The notes below the pieces were generated by a model. It did no database searches. It worked only from the letters and a program-made list of their open reading frames with translations, and had not been told where the DNA came from. Of a DNA stretch of 59,097 nt, positions 47,333 to 58,225 are shown in pieces (the first letter of the stretch is position 1; each line of letters begins with the position of its first letter). The position numbers and the translations under genes were made by a program. Source of the stretch: an uncultured Pelagibacteraceae bacterium (lineage in GTDB: Bacteria; Pseudomonadota; Alphaproteobacteria; Pelagibacterales; Pelagibacteraceae); the NCBI GenBank assembly GCA_902518395.1, contig CABYFX010000002.1, positions 1-59,097 of the forward strand. The letters run 5' to 3'.

Positions 47333-48232
47333 CTAGTTCTCAAATCTTAAAGATTTTTTAATTATATCACCATCTAATGTTTTAATTTTGGAAATATAAT
47401 TTTTATCATTTCTTATATTGTCATTATTTTTTCCTGCTAAATGAATAATTCCAATTTCATGATTTGGTAAGTATGGCTCAACAAATGTTTCAAGCTTTTT
47501 ATCAAATTTGATTGCTTCTATGTGTGTCCAATTACAATACGCTGGTAATATTTCTACATCTAAATTATCTGAGTAAATTGTAATATTCATAGCAATTTGC
47601 TCAGAACCCCAAATCTTTCCTGAAGATAATGCTTTTCTTAAATTTTTTTGCCAAACTTCCCAGTGAGGAGCTTTTTCCTCTAGACAAAAAAGTCCTATAT
47701 TTAAGTGAGGCTTTAGAGCAACGTCTCTTGAAATTTTTTCAGAAAATCCTGAAGACTTTGCATGCTTGTAATTTTGTGATTTTATTCTGGCAAAACTTCC
47801 AAATATCCATTCTGCTCTTAAGACCCTTCCATATGATCTGTCTGCCGATGTTGCTATAGCTAATTTTTTATTTTCGCATCCTTTAAAATACAGCTCTATT
47901 GAGTTCCATGAATTAACCCAAGCATCAGCATCTATCCATAAATATTTTTTATAACCAGGAAAGTAATTTGGTATGAAAGCTCTAGATACCTGACTTTTTA
48001 ACCATTCTCTTCCTTTAATTTTAGAATTTGGTACTTCAATATCCCACTCTGCTTTTTTTATTTGAAAAACTTTTTTTTCTAAAGTTTTAATTTGATCTTC
48101 AGTTAATCCAGCATCCATAATGCAAATATCAAGCTCTTTACTTTGCTCAAATCTAACAATCGAATCTATTAATTCATTAAGAAGATTAAAATATTTTGCG
48201 TCTGCTAATGAAATTATAGTATTTTCTCTCAT
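47333..48232 (-). CDS. Putative GT-A-fold (GT8-like) glycosyltransferase
   Basis: KKYLWIDADAWV (DxD-like), LNIGLFCLEEKAPHWEVW, IGIIHLAGKNK. Confidence 0.6.
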   Translation of the reverse strand: MRENTIISLADAKYFNLLNELIDSIVRFEQSKELDICIMDAGLTEDQIKTLEKKVFQIKKAEWDIEVPNSKIKGREWLKSQVSRAFIPNYFPGYKKYLWIDADAWVNSWNSIELYFKGCENKKLAIATSADRSYGRVLRAEWIFGSFARIKSQNYKHAKSSGFSEKISRDVALKPHLNIGLFCLEEKAPHWEVWQKNLRKALSSGKIWGSEQIAMNITIYSDNLDVEILPAYCNWTHIEAIKFDKKLETFVEPYLPNHEIGIIHLAGKNNDNIRNDKNYISKIKTLDGDIIKKSLRFEN

Positions 48233-49048
48233 TTACAACACATCTTCATGGTGCTCTGTATCTTCTACTACTTTCTTTGCATTTTTCTTTATCATAAAAT
48301 AATGCATTGTACTTATTGGTACCATAAACAAATAAATTACTCCTGAAATAATTATTGCATTAAATGTATAAACGAGAATTAAACCAAAATATAAAATTAT
48401 CCCAAACAATAAAAATATTGATGTACTTCTAGGAACTGCAATTCTTTTAAAGGAATAAGTGGGTATCTTGCTTATTAAGAGTATTGATACTGTAATAAAC
48501 ATAATAGGCACAACAATCTCATAATTTAAGTTTAAAAACTTAAATTCACTAACACTTAGTATTAATGGCATTAAAACTAGAACTCCACCTGCTGGTGAGG
48601 GTATACCTTCAAAAAAATTATCTTTCCAAGAACTCTCCTCATTTGATGAAACATTAAACCTTGCTAGTCTAAGTGCTACACAAACAACATAAATTAAGGA
48701 AATTAGCCAACCTATTCTTCCAGTTTCAGATAAAGCCCAAAAATACATTATAAAAGCTGGCGCTACACCAAAGCTTATAACATCAGTGAGTGAGTCTAGT
48801 TCTTTGCCAACTTTAGAAGTTCCTTTAATTAACCTTGCTATTCTTCCATCTAACCCATCAATGATAGCTGCTACAATAACTGCAATTATAGATAATTCAA
48901 ATTTACCATCGAATGCAAACTTAATCGATGTCAAACCAATACAAACCCCAATGAGTGTTAAAATATTTGGCAGAATAACTCTTGTCTTTTTACTGGAAAC
49001 TAATTTAATATTTTTATTTTGTTGCTCCATCATGTTACTTTTTTGCAA
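48233..49048 (-). CDS. pssA: CDP-diacylglycerol--serine O-phosphatidyltransferase
   Basis: DGLDGRIARLIKGTSKVGKELDSLTDVISFGVAPA (CDP-alcohol phosphotransferase motif). Confidence 0.95.
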   Translation of the reverse strand: MQKSNMMEQQNKNIKLVSSKKTRVILPNILTLIGVCIGLTSIKFAFDGKFELSIIAVIVAAIIDGLDGRIARLIKGTSKVGKELDSLTDVISFGVAPAFIMYFWALSETGRIGWLISLIYVVCVALRLARFNVSSNEESSWKDNFFEGIPSPAGGVLVLMPLILSVSEFKFLNLNYEIVVPIMFITVSILLISKIPTYSFKRIAVPRSTSIFLLFGIILYFGLILVYTFNAIIISGVIYLFMVPISTMHYFMIKKNAKKVVEDTEHHEDVL

Positions 49049-49679
49049 TTAAAGTTTCACCAGCTATAGTTTTTTGGTCGACTTTTACTAAAGGTGTATA
49101 GTTTTCAAAATACATATCAGCTCTACTTCCAAATCTTATCATTCCTATTCTTGAACCTTGTTCTACAAGTTCATCTTTTGAAACTTCTGTTACAATCCTT
49201 CTTGCAACAAGTCCTGCAATTTGAACAACGATAATATCTTGTCCATCAGAACTCTTAATTTTATAATAATTTCTTTCGTTATCTTCACTTGCCTTATCTA
49301 AGGATGCATTTAAAAATTTTCCCGGTTTGTAAAGTATTTCAGATATTGCTCCAGAACATGGAGATCTATTTACATGGCAATCAAACACATCCATGAAAAT
49401 ACTAATTTTTTTCATTTTTTTATTTTCTAAACCTAACTCTTTTGGACCATTTGTATCCATCACTTGCAGAACTACTCCATCTGCTGGACTTGTTAGGTAA
49501 TTATCATCTCCTAAGGATGTTCTTTCAGGATCTCTAAAAAAATAGTAACACCAAATAGTTAATACTAATCCGATAAATCCAAGAAAACCATTAATGAAAT
49601 AGAGAATTAAAGTTGCGATTGCAAAAATAATAATAAATTTGTACCCTTCATTGTGTATTTTTGGAAATATTTTACTCAT
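49035..49679 (-). CDS. psd: Phosphatidylserine decarboxylase
   Basis: WCYYFFRDPERTSLGDDNYLTSPADGVV, IFMDVFDCHVNRSPCSG, RFGSRADMYF; overlaps pssA. Confidence 0.94.
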   Translation of the reverse strand: MSKIFPKIHNEGYKFIIIFAIATLILYFINGFLGFIGLVLTIWCYYFFRDPERTSLGDDNYLTSPADGVVLQVMDTNGPKELGLENKKMKKISIFMDVFDCHVNRSPCSGAISEILYKPGKFLNASLDKASEDNERNYYKIKSSDGQDIIVVQIAGLVARRIVTEVSKDELVEQGSRIGMIRFGSRADMYFENYTPLVKVDQKTIAGETLIAKK

Positions 49680-49757
49680 GACAATCCTATAATTGATAAT
49701 TTTCGATTAATATGTATACAAAAAGAATAAATTCAACTATTAAGATATATCGAAAAA

Positions 49758-50972
49758 ATGAGTAAAATAAAGGTTAAAAACCCCATTGTGGAATTAGATG
49801 GTGATGAAATGACCAGAGTTATATGGGACTTTATAAAAAATAAGCTCGTTTTAACATATCTAGATCTCAAAATAGAGTACTATGATTTGGGTATGGAGAG
49901 CAGGGATAAAACCGAAGACAAAATCACTATAGAATGTGCAAAAGCAATTAAAAAGAATGGTGTCGGTATTAAATGTGCAACCATTACACCTGATGAAGCA
50001 AGAGTAAGAGAATTTAATCTTAAAAAAATGTGGAGATCTCCAAATGGCACTATTAGAAATATTATTGGAGGAACTGTTTTTAGAGAACCTATAATTTGTA
50101 AAAATATTCCTAAACTTGTACCTTCATGGACAGATCCATTAATCATAGGTAGACATGCATTTGGTGATCAATACAGGGCTACAGATTTTACAGTTCCGGG
50201 TAAAGGAAAATTAGAAATTAAATGGACTGCTGAAGATGGATCTGATGAGAGAAAATATGAAGTCTTTAATTTTCCAGGTCCTGGAATTGCATTGTCGATG
50301 TATAATTTAGATAAATCAATAGAAGACTTTGCAAGGTCCTGCTTTAATTATGGGCTAATTAAAAAATGGCCAGTTTATCTGTCTACAAAAAATACAATTT
50401 TAAAGAGATATGATGGAAGATTCAAAGATATTTTTGAAGAAGTATTTGAGAAAGAATTTAAAGACCAATTTGATCAAAATAAAATCACTTATGAACATAG
50501 ATTAATTGATGACATGGTGGCTTGTGCAATGAAATGGCACGGCAAATATATTTGGGCATGTAAAAATTATGATGGGGATGTACAATCTGATACTGTTGCT
50601 CAAGGATATGGTTCTTTAGGTTTGATGACAAGTGTACTACTTGCTCCAGATGGTAAAACAATGGAAGCTGAAGCTGCACATGGAACAGTAACTAGACACT
50701 TTAGAATGCATCAACAAGGTAAAGAAACATCAACAAATCCTATTGCATCTATTTTTGCATGGACAAGAGGGTTGGCCCATAGAGGAAAATTAGATGGAAA
50801 TGAGGAATTAATAAACTTTGCAGAAACACTTGAAAAAGTATGTGTTGATTGTGTTGAAGAAGGCTCAATGACTAAAGACTTGGCTATTTTGATAGGACCT
50901 TCGTCAAAGTATTTAACAACTAATCAATTTTTAGATACTTTAGATGGAAAGTTGAGACAAAAACTAAATTAA
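49758..50972 (+). CDS. icd: NADP-dependent isocitrate dehydrogenase
   Basis: [68 protein letters not shown]. Confidence 0.97.
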   Translation: MSKIKVKNPIVELDGDEMTRVIWDFIKNKLVLTYLDLKIEYYDLGMESRDKTEDKITIECAKAIKKNGVGIKCATITPDEARVREFNLKKMWRSPNGTIRNIIGGTVFREPIICKNIPKLVPSWTDPLIIGRHAFGDQYRATDFTVPGKGKLEIKWTAEDGSDERKYEVFNFPGPGIALSMYNLDKSIEDFARSCFNYGLIKKWPVYLSTKNTILKRYDGRFKDIFEEVFEKEFKDQFDQNKITYEHRLIDDMVACAMKWHGKYIWACKNYDGDVQSDTVAQGYGSLGLMTSVLLAPDGKTMEAEAAHGTVTRHFRMHQQGKETSTNPIASIFAWTRGLAHRGKLDGNEELINFAETLEKVCVDCVEEGSMTKDLAILIGPSSKYLTTNQFLDTLDGKLRQKLN

Positions 50973-53627
50973 AGTCTTAATTTTTTCAAAAGCTTCATCA
51001 ATTTTATCTTTTAATTGGCCTCCAGCTTGTGCAAAATCTTTTCTACCTCCCCCACCTTTTCCACCAATAATTTCAGATCCTGTTTTAGCAAATGTGACTG
51101 CATCATACTTATAAATAAGCTCATTTGTTATCCCAACTGCAAGACCTACTTTGTCTTCTAAACTAGCAAAAACTACAACAATTCCTGTTTTTAGCTCCTT
51201 TTTTCCAGCATCAACCAATTTTCTTAGCTCCTTAGGCGGAAGATCATCAACTTTTTGAAATCTTACACTTACATTATTGATTTTAACATCTTGAATTATA
51301 TTTTTTGAATTATTTTCCAAAATTGAACTAAATTTTAATTGCTCTAGTTGTTTTGATAATTCTTTGATTAAAATCTTATTATCTTCATTATCTAGATTTG
51401 GTTTGCCACCTAATTTAATTATCTGTTTTGATAAGTCATTAATCATTTCTTCATCTTTCTGTGCAGATAAGTCCGATAATTTTTCTTTATTTTGTAAAAA
51501 ACTATTTAATTGATTTTCTCTAAGAGCTTCTACTCTTCTCACGCCTGCTGCAATTGAGGATTGGCTAATAATTTTGAATTTTCCAATGTCACCAGTGTTT
51601 CGTACATGCGTACCTCCGCATAATTCAGTGGAAAAATACTTATCTTTTTCATCCCCCATAGATAATACTCTAACTTCTTCTCCGTATTTTTCTCCAAATA
51701 GTGCCAGAGCTCCATTATTTACTGCCTCTTTAGGAGTCATGATCCTTGTTTTAACTTCTGATTTTTTTTGTACCATAGAATTAACGTGATTTTCTATTTT
51801 TTCTATTTCCTGGTCTGAAATTGGCTTCATATGACTAAAATCAAATCTTAGTCTATCTGGTGCTACTAATGATCCTTTTTGTGTGACATGAGTACCTAAT
51901 ACCCTTCTTAAAGATTCATGCAAAAGGTGTGTTGCTGAGTGATAAGCTCTTATATTGTTACGTCTATCAATGTCAATTTTCAACTCAACATTGTCTTTGA
52001 TCTTTATACTTCCTGATTTAACTTTGCCGTAATGTACAAATAGATCGCCTAATTTTTTTTGGACATCTGTTATCTCAAACTTAAAGGCTCCAGATATTAT
52101 TTCACCAGTATCTCCTACCTGTCCCCCAGACTCTCCATAAAAAGGAGTTTGATTTAAAATAATAATTCCTTCATCATTTTCATTCAGCTCATTTACTTCT
52201 TTGTTGTCTTTTAATAATGATAATATTATTCCTTCTGCTTGATCTGTCTCATAACCTAGAAATTCTGATGGACCTAATCTATCTTTTATTGAAAACCAGA
52301 CATCATCTACCGCACTATCACCTGAGCCTTTCCAATTTTTCTTAGCAAGTTCTTTACTTTCTTTCATTAAACTCTGAAATTTATCGTCATCTATTGTAAA
52401 TGACTTATTTTTTAAGATATCTTGCGTTAGATCTAATGGAAATCCATAAGTATCATAAAGTTTAAAGGCTACTTCTCCTGGTAATATCTTGTCTATTTTA
52501 GTTATTTCCTCATTTAATATTTTAATACCTCTATCTAAAAGAATTAAAAACTTTTCTTCCTCCATTCTTAATGTTTCTTTTATTAAAGACTCTGCTCTTT
52601 CAATTTCAAAATAATTACCTTTCATCTCATCTTTTAAAGTTTTGAAAATATTATAAAAAATTGGTTCTTTAGAACCAAGTAGATGTGAATGCCTCATTCC
52701 TCTTCTCATAATTCTTCTAAGGACATAACCTCTTCCCTCGTTTGATGGTAAAACTCCCTCGGCGATTAAAAATGAACTAGCCCTCAAGTGATCTGCTATT
52801 ACTCTAAAACTTGCTAAATTATCGATATTAGGCTCAACTTTTAAAATTTCTGCAGCAGAGTTTATAATTTTCTTAAAATGATCCGTTTCATAGTTGTCGT
52901 GCGTTCCCTGAAGTAATGCAGCAATTCTCTCTAAACCCATTCCAGTATCAACTGATGGTTTTGGTAGATTAATTCGTTTATCTTTTGAAATTTGCTCATA
53001 CTGCATAAAGACTAAATTCCAAATTTCTATAAATCTGTCTCCATCTTCATTTTTTGTTCCTGGTAATCCACCTTCCAAGTGGTCTCCATGATCATAGAAT
53101 ATCTCTGAACAAGGACCACAAGGTCCTGTTTCACCCATTGACCAAAAATTATCAGATGTTGCTATCCTAATGATTTTATCTTCACTCAACCCAGCAATTT
53201 TTTTCCAATAATTGAAAGCTTCATCATCGTCATGGTAGACAGTTACATAAAGCCTATTTTTATCTAAACCAAATTCTTTGGTTATTAAATTCCACGCAAG
53301 TTCAATAGCTCTTTCTTTAAAATAATCGCCAAAAGAAAAGTTTCCCAACATTTCAAAAAACGTATGGTGTCTTGGAGTATAGCCAACATTTTCAAGATCG
53401 TTATGTTTGCCCCCTGCTCTTACACATTTTTGAGATGTTGTGGCTCTTTGATAGTCTCGCTTTTCAAGTCCAGTAAACACATTTTTAAATTGGACCATTC
53501 CAGAATTTGCAAACATCAATGTTGGGTCGTTATTTGGGACTAAATTGCTAGACTCAACTATTTTATGATCATTTTTTTCAAAATAATCCAAAAATGCTGA
53601 CCTAATTTCATTTAATGTTTTAGCCAT
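50964..53627 (-). CDS. alaS: Alanyl-tRNA synthetase
   Basis: [68 protein letters not shown]. Confidence 0.98.
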   Translation of the reverse strand: MAKTLNEIRSAFLDYFEKNDHKIVESSNLVPNNDPTLMFANSGMVQFKNVFTGLEKRDYQRATTSQKCVRAGGKHNDLENVGYTPRHHTFFEMLGNFSFGDYFKERAIELAWNLITKEFGLDKNRLYVTVYHDDDEAFNYWKKIAGLSEDKIIRIATSDNFWSMGETGPCGPCSEIFYDHGDHLEGGLPGTKNEDGDRFIEIWNLVFMQYEQISKDKRINLPKPSVDTGMGLERIAALLQGTHDNYETDHFKKIINSAAEILKVEPNIDNLASFRVIADHLRASSFLIAEGVLPSNEGRGYVLRRIMRRGMRHSHLLGSKEPIFYNIFKTLKDEMKGNYFEIERAESLIKETLRMEEEKFLILLDRGIKILNEEITKIDKILPGEVAFKLYDTYGFPLDLTQDILKNKSFTIDDDKFQSLMKESKELAKKNWKGSGDSAVDDVWFSIKDRLGPSEFLGYETDQAEGIILSLLKDNKEVNELNENDEGIIILNQTPFYGESGGQVGDTGEIISGAFKFEITDVQKKLGDLFVHYGKVKSGSIKIKDNVELKIDIDRRNNIRAYHSATHLLHESLRRVLGTHVTQKGSLVAPDRLRFDFSHMKPISDQEIEKIENHVNSMVQKKSEVKTRIMTPKEAVNNGALALFGEKYGEEVRVLSMGDEKDKYFSTELCGGTHVRNTGDIGKFKIISQSSIAAGVRRVEALRENQLNSFLQNKEKLSDLSAQKDEEMINDLSKQIIKLGGKPNLDNEDNKILIKELSKQLEQLKFSSILENNSKNIIQDVKINNVSVRFQKVDDLPPKELRKLVDAGKKELKTGIVVVFASLEDKVGLAVGITNELIYKYDAVTFAKTGSEIIGGKGGGGRKDFAQAGGQLKDKIDEAFEKIKTLI

Positions 53628-53676
53628 ATTTAAACAAAATACAGCATTTTTATATGATGTCTACACTTCAGAAGGG

Positions 53677-53707
53677 AAAAAAGGCACCCAATAGAGCGCC
53701 TTTTTTT
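53677..53707 (-). terminator. Rho-independent terminator downstream of recA
   Basis: Minus strand: AAAAAAAGGC-gctctattgggt-GCCTTTTTTC; symmetric A/T flanks. Confidence 0.8.
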
Positions 53708-53726
53708 AATAACTAAAAGTTATCTG

Positions 53727-54872
53727 CTAATTCTTTTTAGTAGGAATTTCTTCCTCTTTCTTTTGAGCTTCAAGCTTTTCTTCACTTAAGGGATTACCCT
53801 CAATCTTCTTTGAAATAACGCCAGCTTTCTCTCTGATAGCCATTTCAATTTCAGCAGCAGCTTTTGGATTTTGTTCAAGGTAAAGTTTAGCATTCTCTCT
53901 ACCTTGACCAATTTTTTCACCTTTATAGGCGTACCAAGCTCCAGATTTCTCTACAATCTCAGCTTTAGCACCAAGGTCGATTAGTTCCCCTACTTTACTA
54001 ATTCCTTTTCCATACATTAAGTCAAACTCAACAACTTTAAATGGTGGTGCAACTTTGTTTTTAACAACTTTTACTCTTGTTGTATTTCCAACAATTTGCT
54101 CTTTATCTTTTATTGCTCCAATTCTTCTAATATCCATTCTTACAGAAGAATAGAATTTTAAAGAATTACCTCCAGATGTTGTCTCAGGACTTCCAAACAT
54201 TACTCCAATCTTCATTCTAATTTGGTTTATAAATATAACCATTGTATTAGTTCTTGAAATTGATCCTGTTAATTTTCTAAGAGCTTGTGACATTAGTCTT
54301 GCTTGAAGACCAACATGGTGATCTCCCATATCTCCTTCAATTTCTGCTCTTGGAGTTAATGCTGCAACTGAGTCTACTACTAAAACTGACATTGAGCCAG
54401 ATTTGATTAAAGTATCAGTTATTTCTAATGCCTGTTCACCAGTATCTGGCTGTGAAATAAGCAACTCCTCAGTATTAACACCTAACTTCTTGGCATAGAC
54501 TGGGTCCAATGCATGTTCTGCATCCACAAATCCACAAATCCCACCTGCTTTTTGTGCTTCAGCAACAACTTGTAAAGCTAATGTAGTCTTACCAGATGAC
54601 TCTGGTCCGTAAATTTCAACAATTCTACCTTTTGGTAATCCGCCTATTCCAAGTGCTAAATCCAAACTTAAAGATCCAGTAGAAATGGACTCTATATCCA
54701 TCGCTTTTTGCTCTCCTAGCTTCATCACAGAGCCTTTTCCAAAGCTATCTGTTATCTGGCTGATTGCAGCATCTAGTGCTTTATTTTTTTCTTTATCTTC
54801 CAATTCTTTATCTTTTGTGGTTTTCACCACTTTTAGGTTATTTTTAGTCATTTTTTGCCTCGTTTTTTTCAT
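53727..54872 (-). CDS. recA: Recombinase RecA
   Basis: [63 protein letters not shown]. Confidence 0.98.
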   Translation of the reverse strand: MKKTRQKMTKNNLKVVKTTKDKELEDKEKNKALDAAISQITDSFGKGSVMKLGEQKAMDIESISTGSLSLDLALGIGGLPKGRIVEIYGPESSGKTTLALQVVAEAQKAGGICGFVDAEHALDPVYAKKLGVNTEELLISQPDTGEQALEITDTLIKSGSMSVLVVDSVAALTPRAEIEGDMGDHHVGLQARLMSQALRKLTGSISRTNTMVIFINQIRMKIGVMFGSPETTSGGNSLKFYSSVRMDIRRIGAIKDKEQIVGNTTRVKVVKNKVAPPFKVVEFDLMYGKGISKVGELIDLGAKAEIVEKSGAWYAYKGEKIGQGRENAKLYLEQNPKAAAEIEMAIREKAGVISKKIEGNPLSEEKLEAQKKEEEIPTKKN

Positions 54873-54901
54873 TTATTAACATTCGAATCATGAAATTAAA
54901 T

Positions 54902-54916
54902 GTACACATTTTGTTC
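54902..54916. promoter_or_regulatory. Candidate LexA box upstream of recA (GTAC-N7-GTTC)
   Basis: GTACACATTTTGTTC; 12/15 identical to reverse complement of the umuD box (GTTCTTATTTTGTTC). Confidence 0.65.
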
Positions 54917-54959
54917 TCATTGGCAATATTTTTTTAAAATTAGGGCTAGAAGTCCCTAT

Positions 54960-56258
54960 TTATCTGAGTTTTAGGTATTCGCTATTTAATAAACCTGCAG
55001 ACTTCAACAGTCTATATTGCGCTAATAAGTAATTTCTTTCAACTTCGGCAAGATTTATTTTAGCATTTATTAGATTTGATCTTGATTGAAGAACATCAAA
55101 TGTAGATCTATTCAAACCACTCTCATACTCAAAGGTAATTCCCTCATTTGCAATCTCTGCAGCCTTAACTTGTGATTGCACAGCCCTTAAAAGACTTTTT
55201 GAAGACTCTAAAGTAGACCAAGCTGCGGTAACTCCTTGTGTAATATTTCTAAAAGCATTCTCAAGTAATAATTTTTTCATTCCTTTTACTTGAAGGTTTT
55301 TATTTATATTAGATTTATTCTTTCCTCCAAATTGAAATGGCCAACTTACTGTTGCTTGTAGTACATCTTTTTCCCTTTCATCATAAGTTGCGCTTAAATC
55401 ATCTGTATATGATCTTTCAAGTGAAAGTTTTGCTGTTGGAGATAAATCTGATCTTGCAATTTGCACATCTAATTCAGACTGTCCATATTCTATTTCAGCA
55501 ATAATAAGATCAGGACTTTTTTGTTCAGATATTTTTTTTGCATCAACTAAACTTGAGGGTAGTGGAACTTCAGAGTTATAAATTTTTTTTAATTTTTCAT
55601 TGCTGTTGATTGGTCCAATTATATTTTCATAAGCTAATTTACTCGTGATAATACTATTTTGGGCTCCAATATAACCTGCTTGTGCCCCTGATAAAGAAGA
55701 TTGAGATTGTGCTAAGTCAGTTGCAGTTATTTGAGCTCTAGATAGTCTTGCATTATCTATCTCGAATTGTCTTTGAAGTAGGTTAACATTTTCTTCATTA
55801 ATATTTAGTTTTTCGTAAGCAAGAATTAAACCTGTATAAGCCTCAATTGCTTTCATAAAAACATCTTGTTCTTTTTTAATAAGTTGTGCTTCTGATAAAT
55901 TTAATCCTAATTTACTTTTTTCATATTTTGTGCCACGTTCACTACCATCTAAAAGTGTTTGTTCTAACTTTACAGAAGATGTCATTGTATTTGTATTAGT
56001 TATTGAAGCATCAGTACCATCTTGATTTGTAAGTTTATTTGTATCTTCAAAACTTTTAGTACCCGAGAGAGTTAAAGTTGGAAAAAAATCACTTTTAGAA
56101 ATATTTAAGACTTCTTTTTGAACTTCTAAGTTTTTTCGCTCAGCTTGTAGTTCTAAATTATTTTGAAAAGTAGTTTTTAATGCCTCACTTAAGGTTGCTG
56201 CTGCTACTGACGTTACAGAAAGTAATAAAAGCGAGGTAATGAGAAAAATATTTTTCAT
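54960..56258 (-). CDS. tolC: TolC-family outer membrane efflux protein
   Basis: Signal peptide; coiled-coil OEP repeats; NAKINLAEVERNYLLAQYRLLKSAGLL. Confidence 0.92.
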   Translation of the reverse strand: MKNIFLITSLLLLSVTSVAAATLSEALKTTFQNNLELQAERKNLEVQKEVLNISKSDFFPTLTLSGTKSFEDTNKLTNQDGTDASITNTNTMTSSVKLEQTLLDGSERGTKYEKSKLGLNLSEAQLIKKEQDVFMKAIEAYTGLILAYEKLNINEENVNLLQRQFEIDNARLSRAQITATDLAQSQSSLSGAQAGYIGAQNSIITSKLAYENIIGPINSNEKLKKIYNSEVPLPSSLVDAKKISEQKSPDLIIAEIEYGQSELDVQIARSDLSPTAKLSLERSYTDDLSATYDEREKDVLQATVSWPFQFGGKNKSNINKNLQVKGMKKLLLENAFRNITQGVTAAWSTLESSKSLLRAVQSQVKAAEIANEGITFEYESGLNRSTFDVLQSRSNLINAKINLAEVERNYLLAQYRLLKSAGLLNSEYLKLR

Positions 56259-57181
56259 TTATTATATTTTATGGATTTAATTTGATGATTACTATTTAAA
56301 TTTAATACTATTGATGAATATTTTGGAGCAAATTTAAACATATTTTGTGTGACCCTTTGGTAAGTCTGCATAAATGTTAATACCTCATTTTTACTCATTA
56401 CCTTACTATTTGCTTTGTTTTTGGAGTTTAATTTTAATAACGCCTCCTGTTTAAGCCTCCAGCTCTGCAATAATTTAAAATTACCTGCTTTTAAAAATAA
56501 CAAACAGTCTAATTTAGAAAATAATTTTTTGTATTTAGTTTGCAACTGAACATTTACATATTTTCTCCATCTTATATTTTTATCCTCTGTTCTTTCCAGA
56601 GAATTAATTGGTTTTTTTAAGGTTATATTTTTTTCTGCTCTAGCCCCCACACACCATCCTTCAAAGATTATGACATCTGGTACCTCTTTAACTAGATACC
56701 AAGACTTTCTTTTTAATCTATCATCTATTGCCTTATTAAACTTAGGAAGTCTCTGTTGATTGAATTGTTTTCCCTTTGTTTTTTTTAGAAGATCAAAGAT
56801 AAAATTTATGTCGTGGGTGCCTGGAACACCTCTAGTCATTAATAAAGGATGAATTTTTTTAGACAATTTTATTCTATCTTTTCGGGTTTTGTATAAATCA
56901 TCAATTGAGATTTTAAAAACATTTAGCTTAAAATATTTTGTTAGAATGATTTTTAAAATAGAGCTAATCGTTGTTTTTCCAGTACCTTGGCCTCCTGCTA
57001 AGCCTATTAAGTAAGGTTTAGATTTATTTGTTCTATTATTGATCCAGAAACTAATTGGAATTAGAAAAGATTTAATCATCTTTTCTTTATTTTCAAATTT
57101 TTCTTTATAAGTTTCCTGAGATCTAATAAATTTAAAGCAATCTTTACTAACTTTTCTGTAACACTCAGTAATTGATTGCAT
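56255..57181 (-). CDS. D-glycerate 3-kinase-like P-loop kinase
   Basis: LIGLAGGQGTGKTTISSIL, ISIDDLYKTRKDR, HPLLMTRGVPGTHD, VIIFEGWCVGA. Confidence 0.85.
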   Translation of the reverse strand: MQSITECYRKVSKDCFKFIRSQETYKEKFENKEKMIKSFLIPISFWINNRTNKSKPYLIGLAGGQGTGKTTISSILKIILTKYFKLNVFKISIDDLYKTRKDRIKLSKKIHPLLMTRGVPGTHDINFIFDLLKKTKGKQFNQQRLPKFNKAIDDRLKRKSWYLVKEVPDVIIFEGWCVGARAEKNITLKKPINSLERTEDKNIRWRKYVNVQLQTKYKKLFSKLDCLLFLKAGNFKLLQSWRLKQEALLKLNSKNKANSKVMSKNEVLTFMQTYQRVTQNMFKFAPKYSSIVLNLNSNHQIKSIKYNK

Positions 57182-57189
57182 AAAAAAAT

Positions 57190-57558
57190 TTATTGTTTTT
57201 GATCTAAGGGATGGTTTTTGCCATCATTTACTGGTACATCTTCAATTTCAAATGGTTCCACACCTTCAATACAAGCAATATTTACACCAAATATTTTTGG
57301 ATTGCTTCTAGGTCTATTATGAGTGTGAATTCCACAAATTGAGCAAAAGTAATGTTTGGCAGTATTAGTATAAAACTGATAAAGTGATAACTTATCTTCC
57401 CCTTTAGTAAGTTTAAAATCATCAGGACCAAGTACTCCAATAATGTAACCTTTTTTTTTGCATATTGAACAATTACAACGCATAATCTTTTCAATACCAC
57501 CCAATGGTATCTTAACCTCTGCTTCTATTGCACCACAATGACATGATAATTTTTTCAT
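57190..57558 (-). CDS. GFA family protein (glutathione-dependent formaldehyde-activating-like)
   Basis: CHCGAIEAEV, RCNCSICKKKG, HYFCSICGIHTHNRPRSNP. Confidence 0.88.
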   Translation of the reverse strand: MKKLSCHCGAIEAEVKIPLGGIEKIMRCNCSICKKKGYIIGVLGPDDFKLTKGEDKLSLYQFYTNTAKHYFCSICGIHTHNRPRSNPKIFGVNIACIEGVEPFEIEDVPVNDGKNHPLDQKQ

Positions 57559-57577
57559 ATTTTAATCTCCTAAAAAT

Positions 57578-58060
57578 TTATCTTTTATTATCTTTTAAAT
57601 AATTTTTATATCTTTCGTAACTTTCTTTTGGCCAAGTATTTTTTAAATCATACATTTTATCAAAACAATTTGCATCATCAGTAAGTTTTAGCCATGGATC
57701 TTTATCTTTGATAAATATATGCGCTTCAGGAGGAAAGTTTTCTGAATTATCTAAAGTTTTAGTTCTAACTGTTGATCTACCAACTGCCGTAGCATAATCT
57801 GTGTAAATATAAGTACCACATTTGCTACAAAAATAAGCTCTCGATGTAGCCCCACTGCCTGTTTTAAGTTCAGTTGACGAAATATTGCCCTCTATAATCA
57901 AAGTATTGTCTAGAACGCTTGTATTAATTACATATGAAGACCCAGTTATAATTTTACAATCTTTACAATGACAAGCTTGGGTGAATAAAGGTTTTTCTGT
58001 AATTGTATATTTAACTTGCCCGCATATACATCCGCCGGTTAAGTTTTTATTTTTTTCCAT
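57578..58060 (-). CDS. GFA family protein
   Basis: GGCICGQVKYTI, ACHCKDCKIITGS, RAYFCSKCGTYIYTD. Confidence 0.9.
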   Translation of the reverse strand: MEKNKNLTGGCICGQVKYTITEKPLFTQACHCKDCKIITGSSYVINTSVLDNTLIIEGNISSTELKTGSGATSRAYFCSKCGTYIYTDYATAVGRSTVRTKTLDNSENFPPEAHIFIKDKDPWLKLTDDANCFDKMYDLKNTWPKESYERYKNYLKDNKR

Positions 58061-58089
58061 TTATTATTTTAAACTATTTATGGTTAAAG

Positions 58090-58150
58090 TTATCCACATG
58101 TATACAACATGTGGTTTTGATGTTCACGTTTTGATTCACTTTTGATTCGG
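58090..58150. promoter_or_regulatory. Compound cis element: DnaA-box match, 8-bp palindrome, three TTTTGAT(T)C-type direct repeats
   Basis: TTATCCACA at 58090-58098; CCACATGT-ataca-ACATGTGG at 58094-58114; repeats beginning 58115, 58129, 58140. Confidence 0.5.
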
Positions 58151-58174
58151 TTACAGACTCAAAATACAACCTGA

Positions 58175-58203
58175 TTGACACTATTGAATAACTTAGATAT
58201 TAA
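58175..58203 (+). promoter_or_regulatory. Candidate sigma-70-type promoter of umuDC
   Basis: TTGACA (58175-58180) - 17 bp - TATTAA (58198-58203). Confidence 0.55.
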
Positions 58204-58206
58204 TTA

Positions 58207-58221
58207 GAACAAAATAAGAAC
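58207..58221. promoter_or_regulatory. LexA box, alphaproteobacterial type (GAAC-N7-GAAC = GTTC-N7-GTTC on the other strand)
   Basis: GAACAAAATAAGAAC immediately upstream of the umuD ATG at 58226. Confidence 0.8.
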
Positions 58222-58225
58222 ATTT

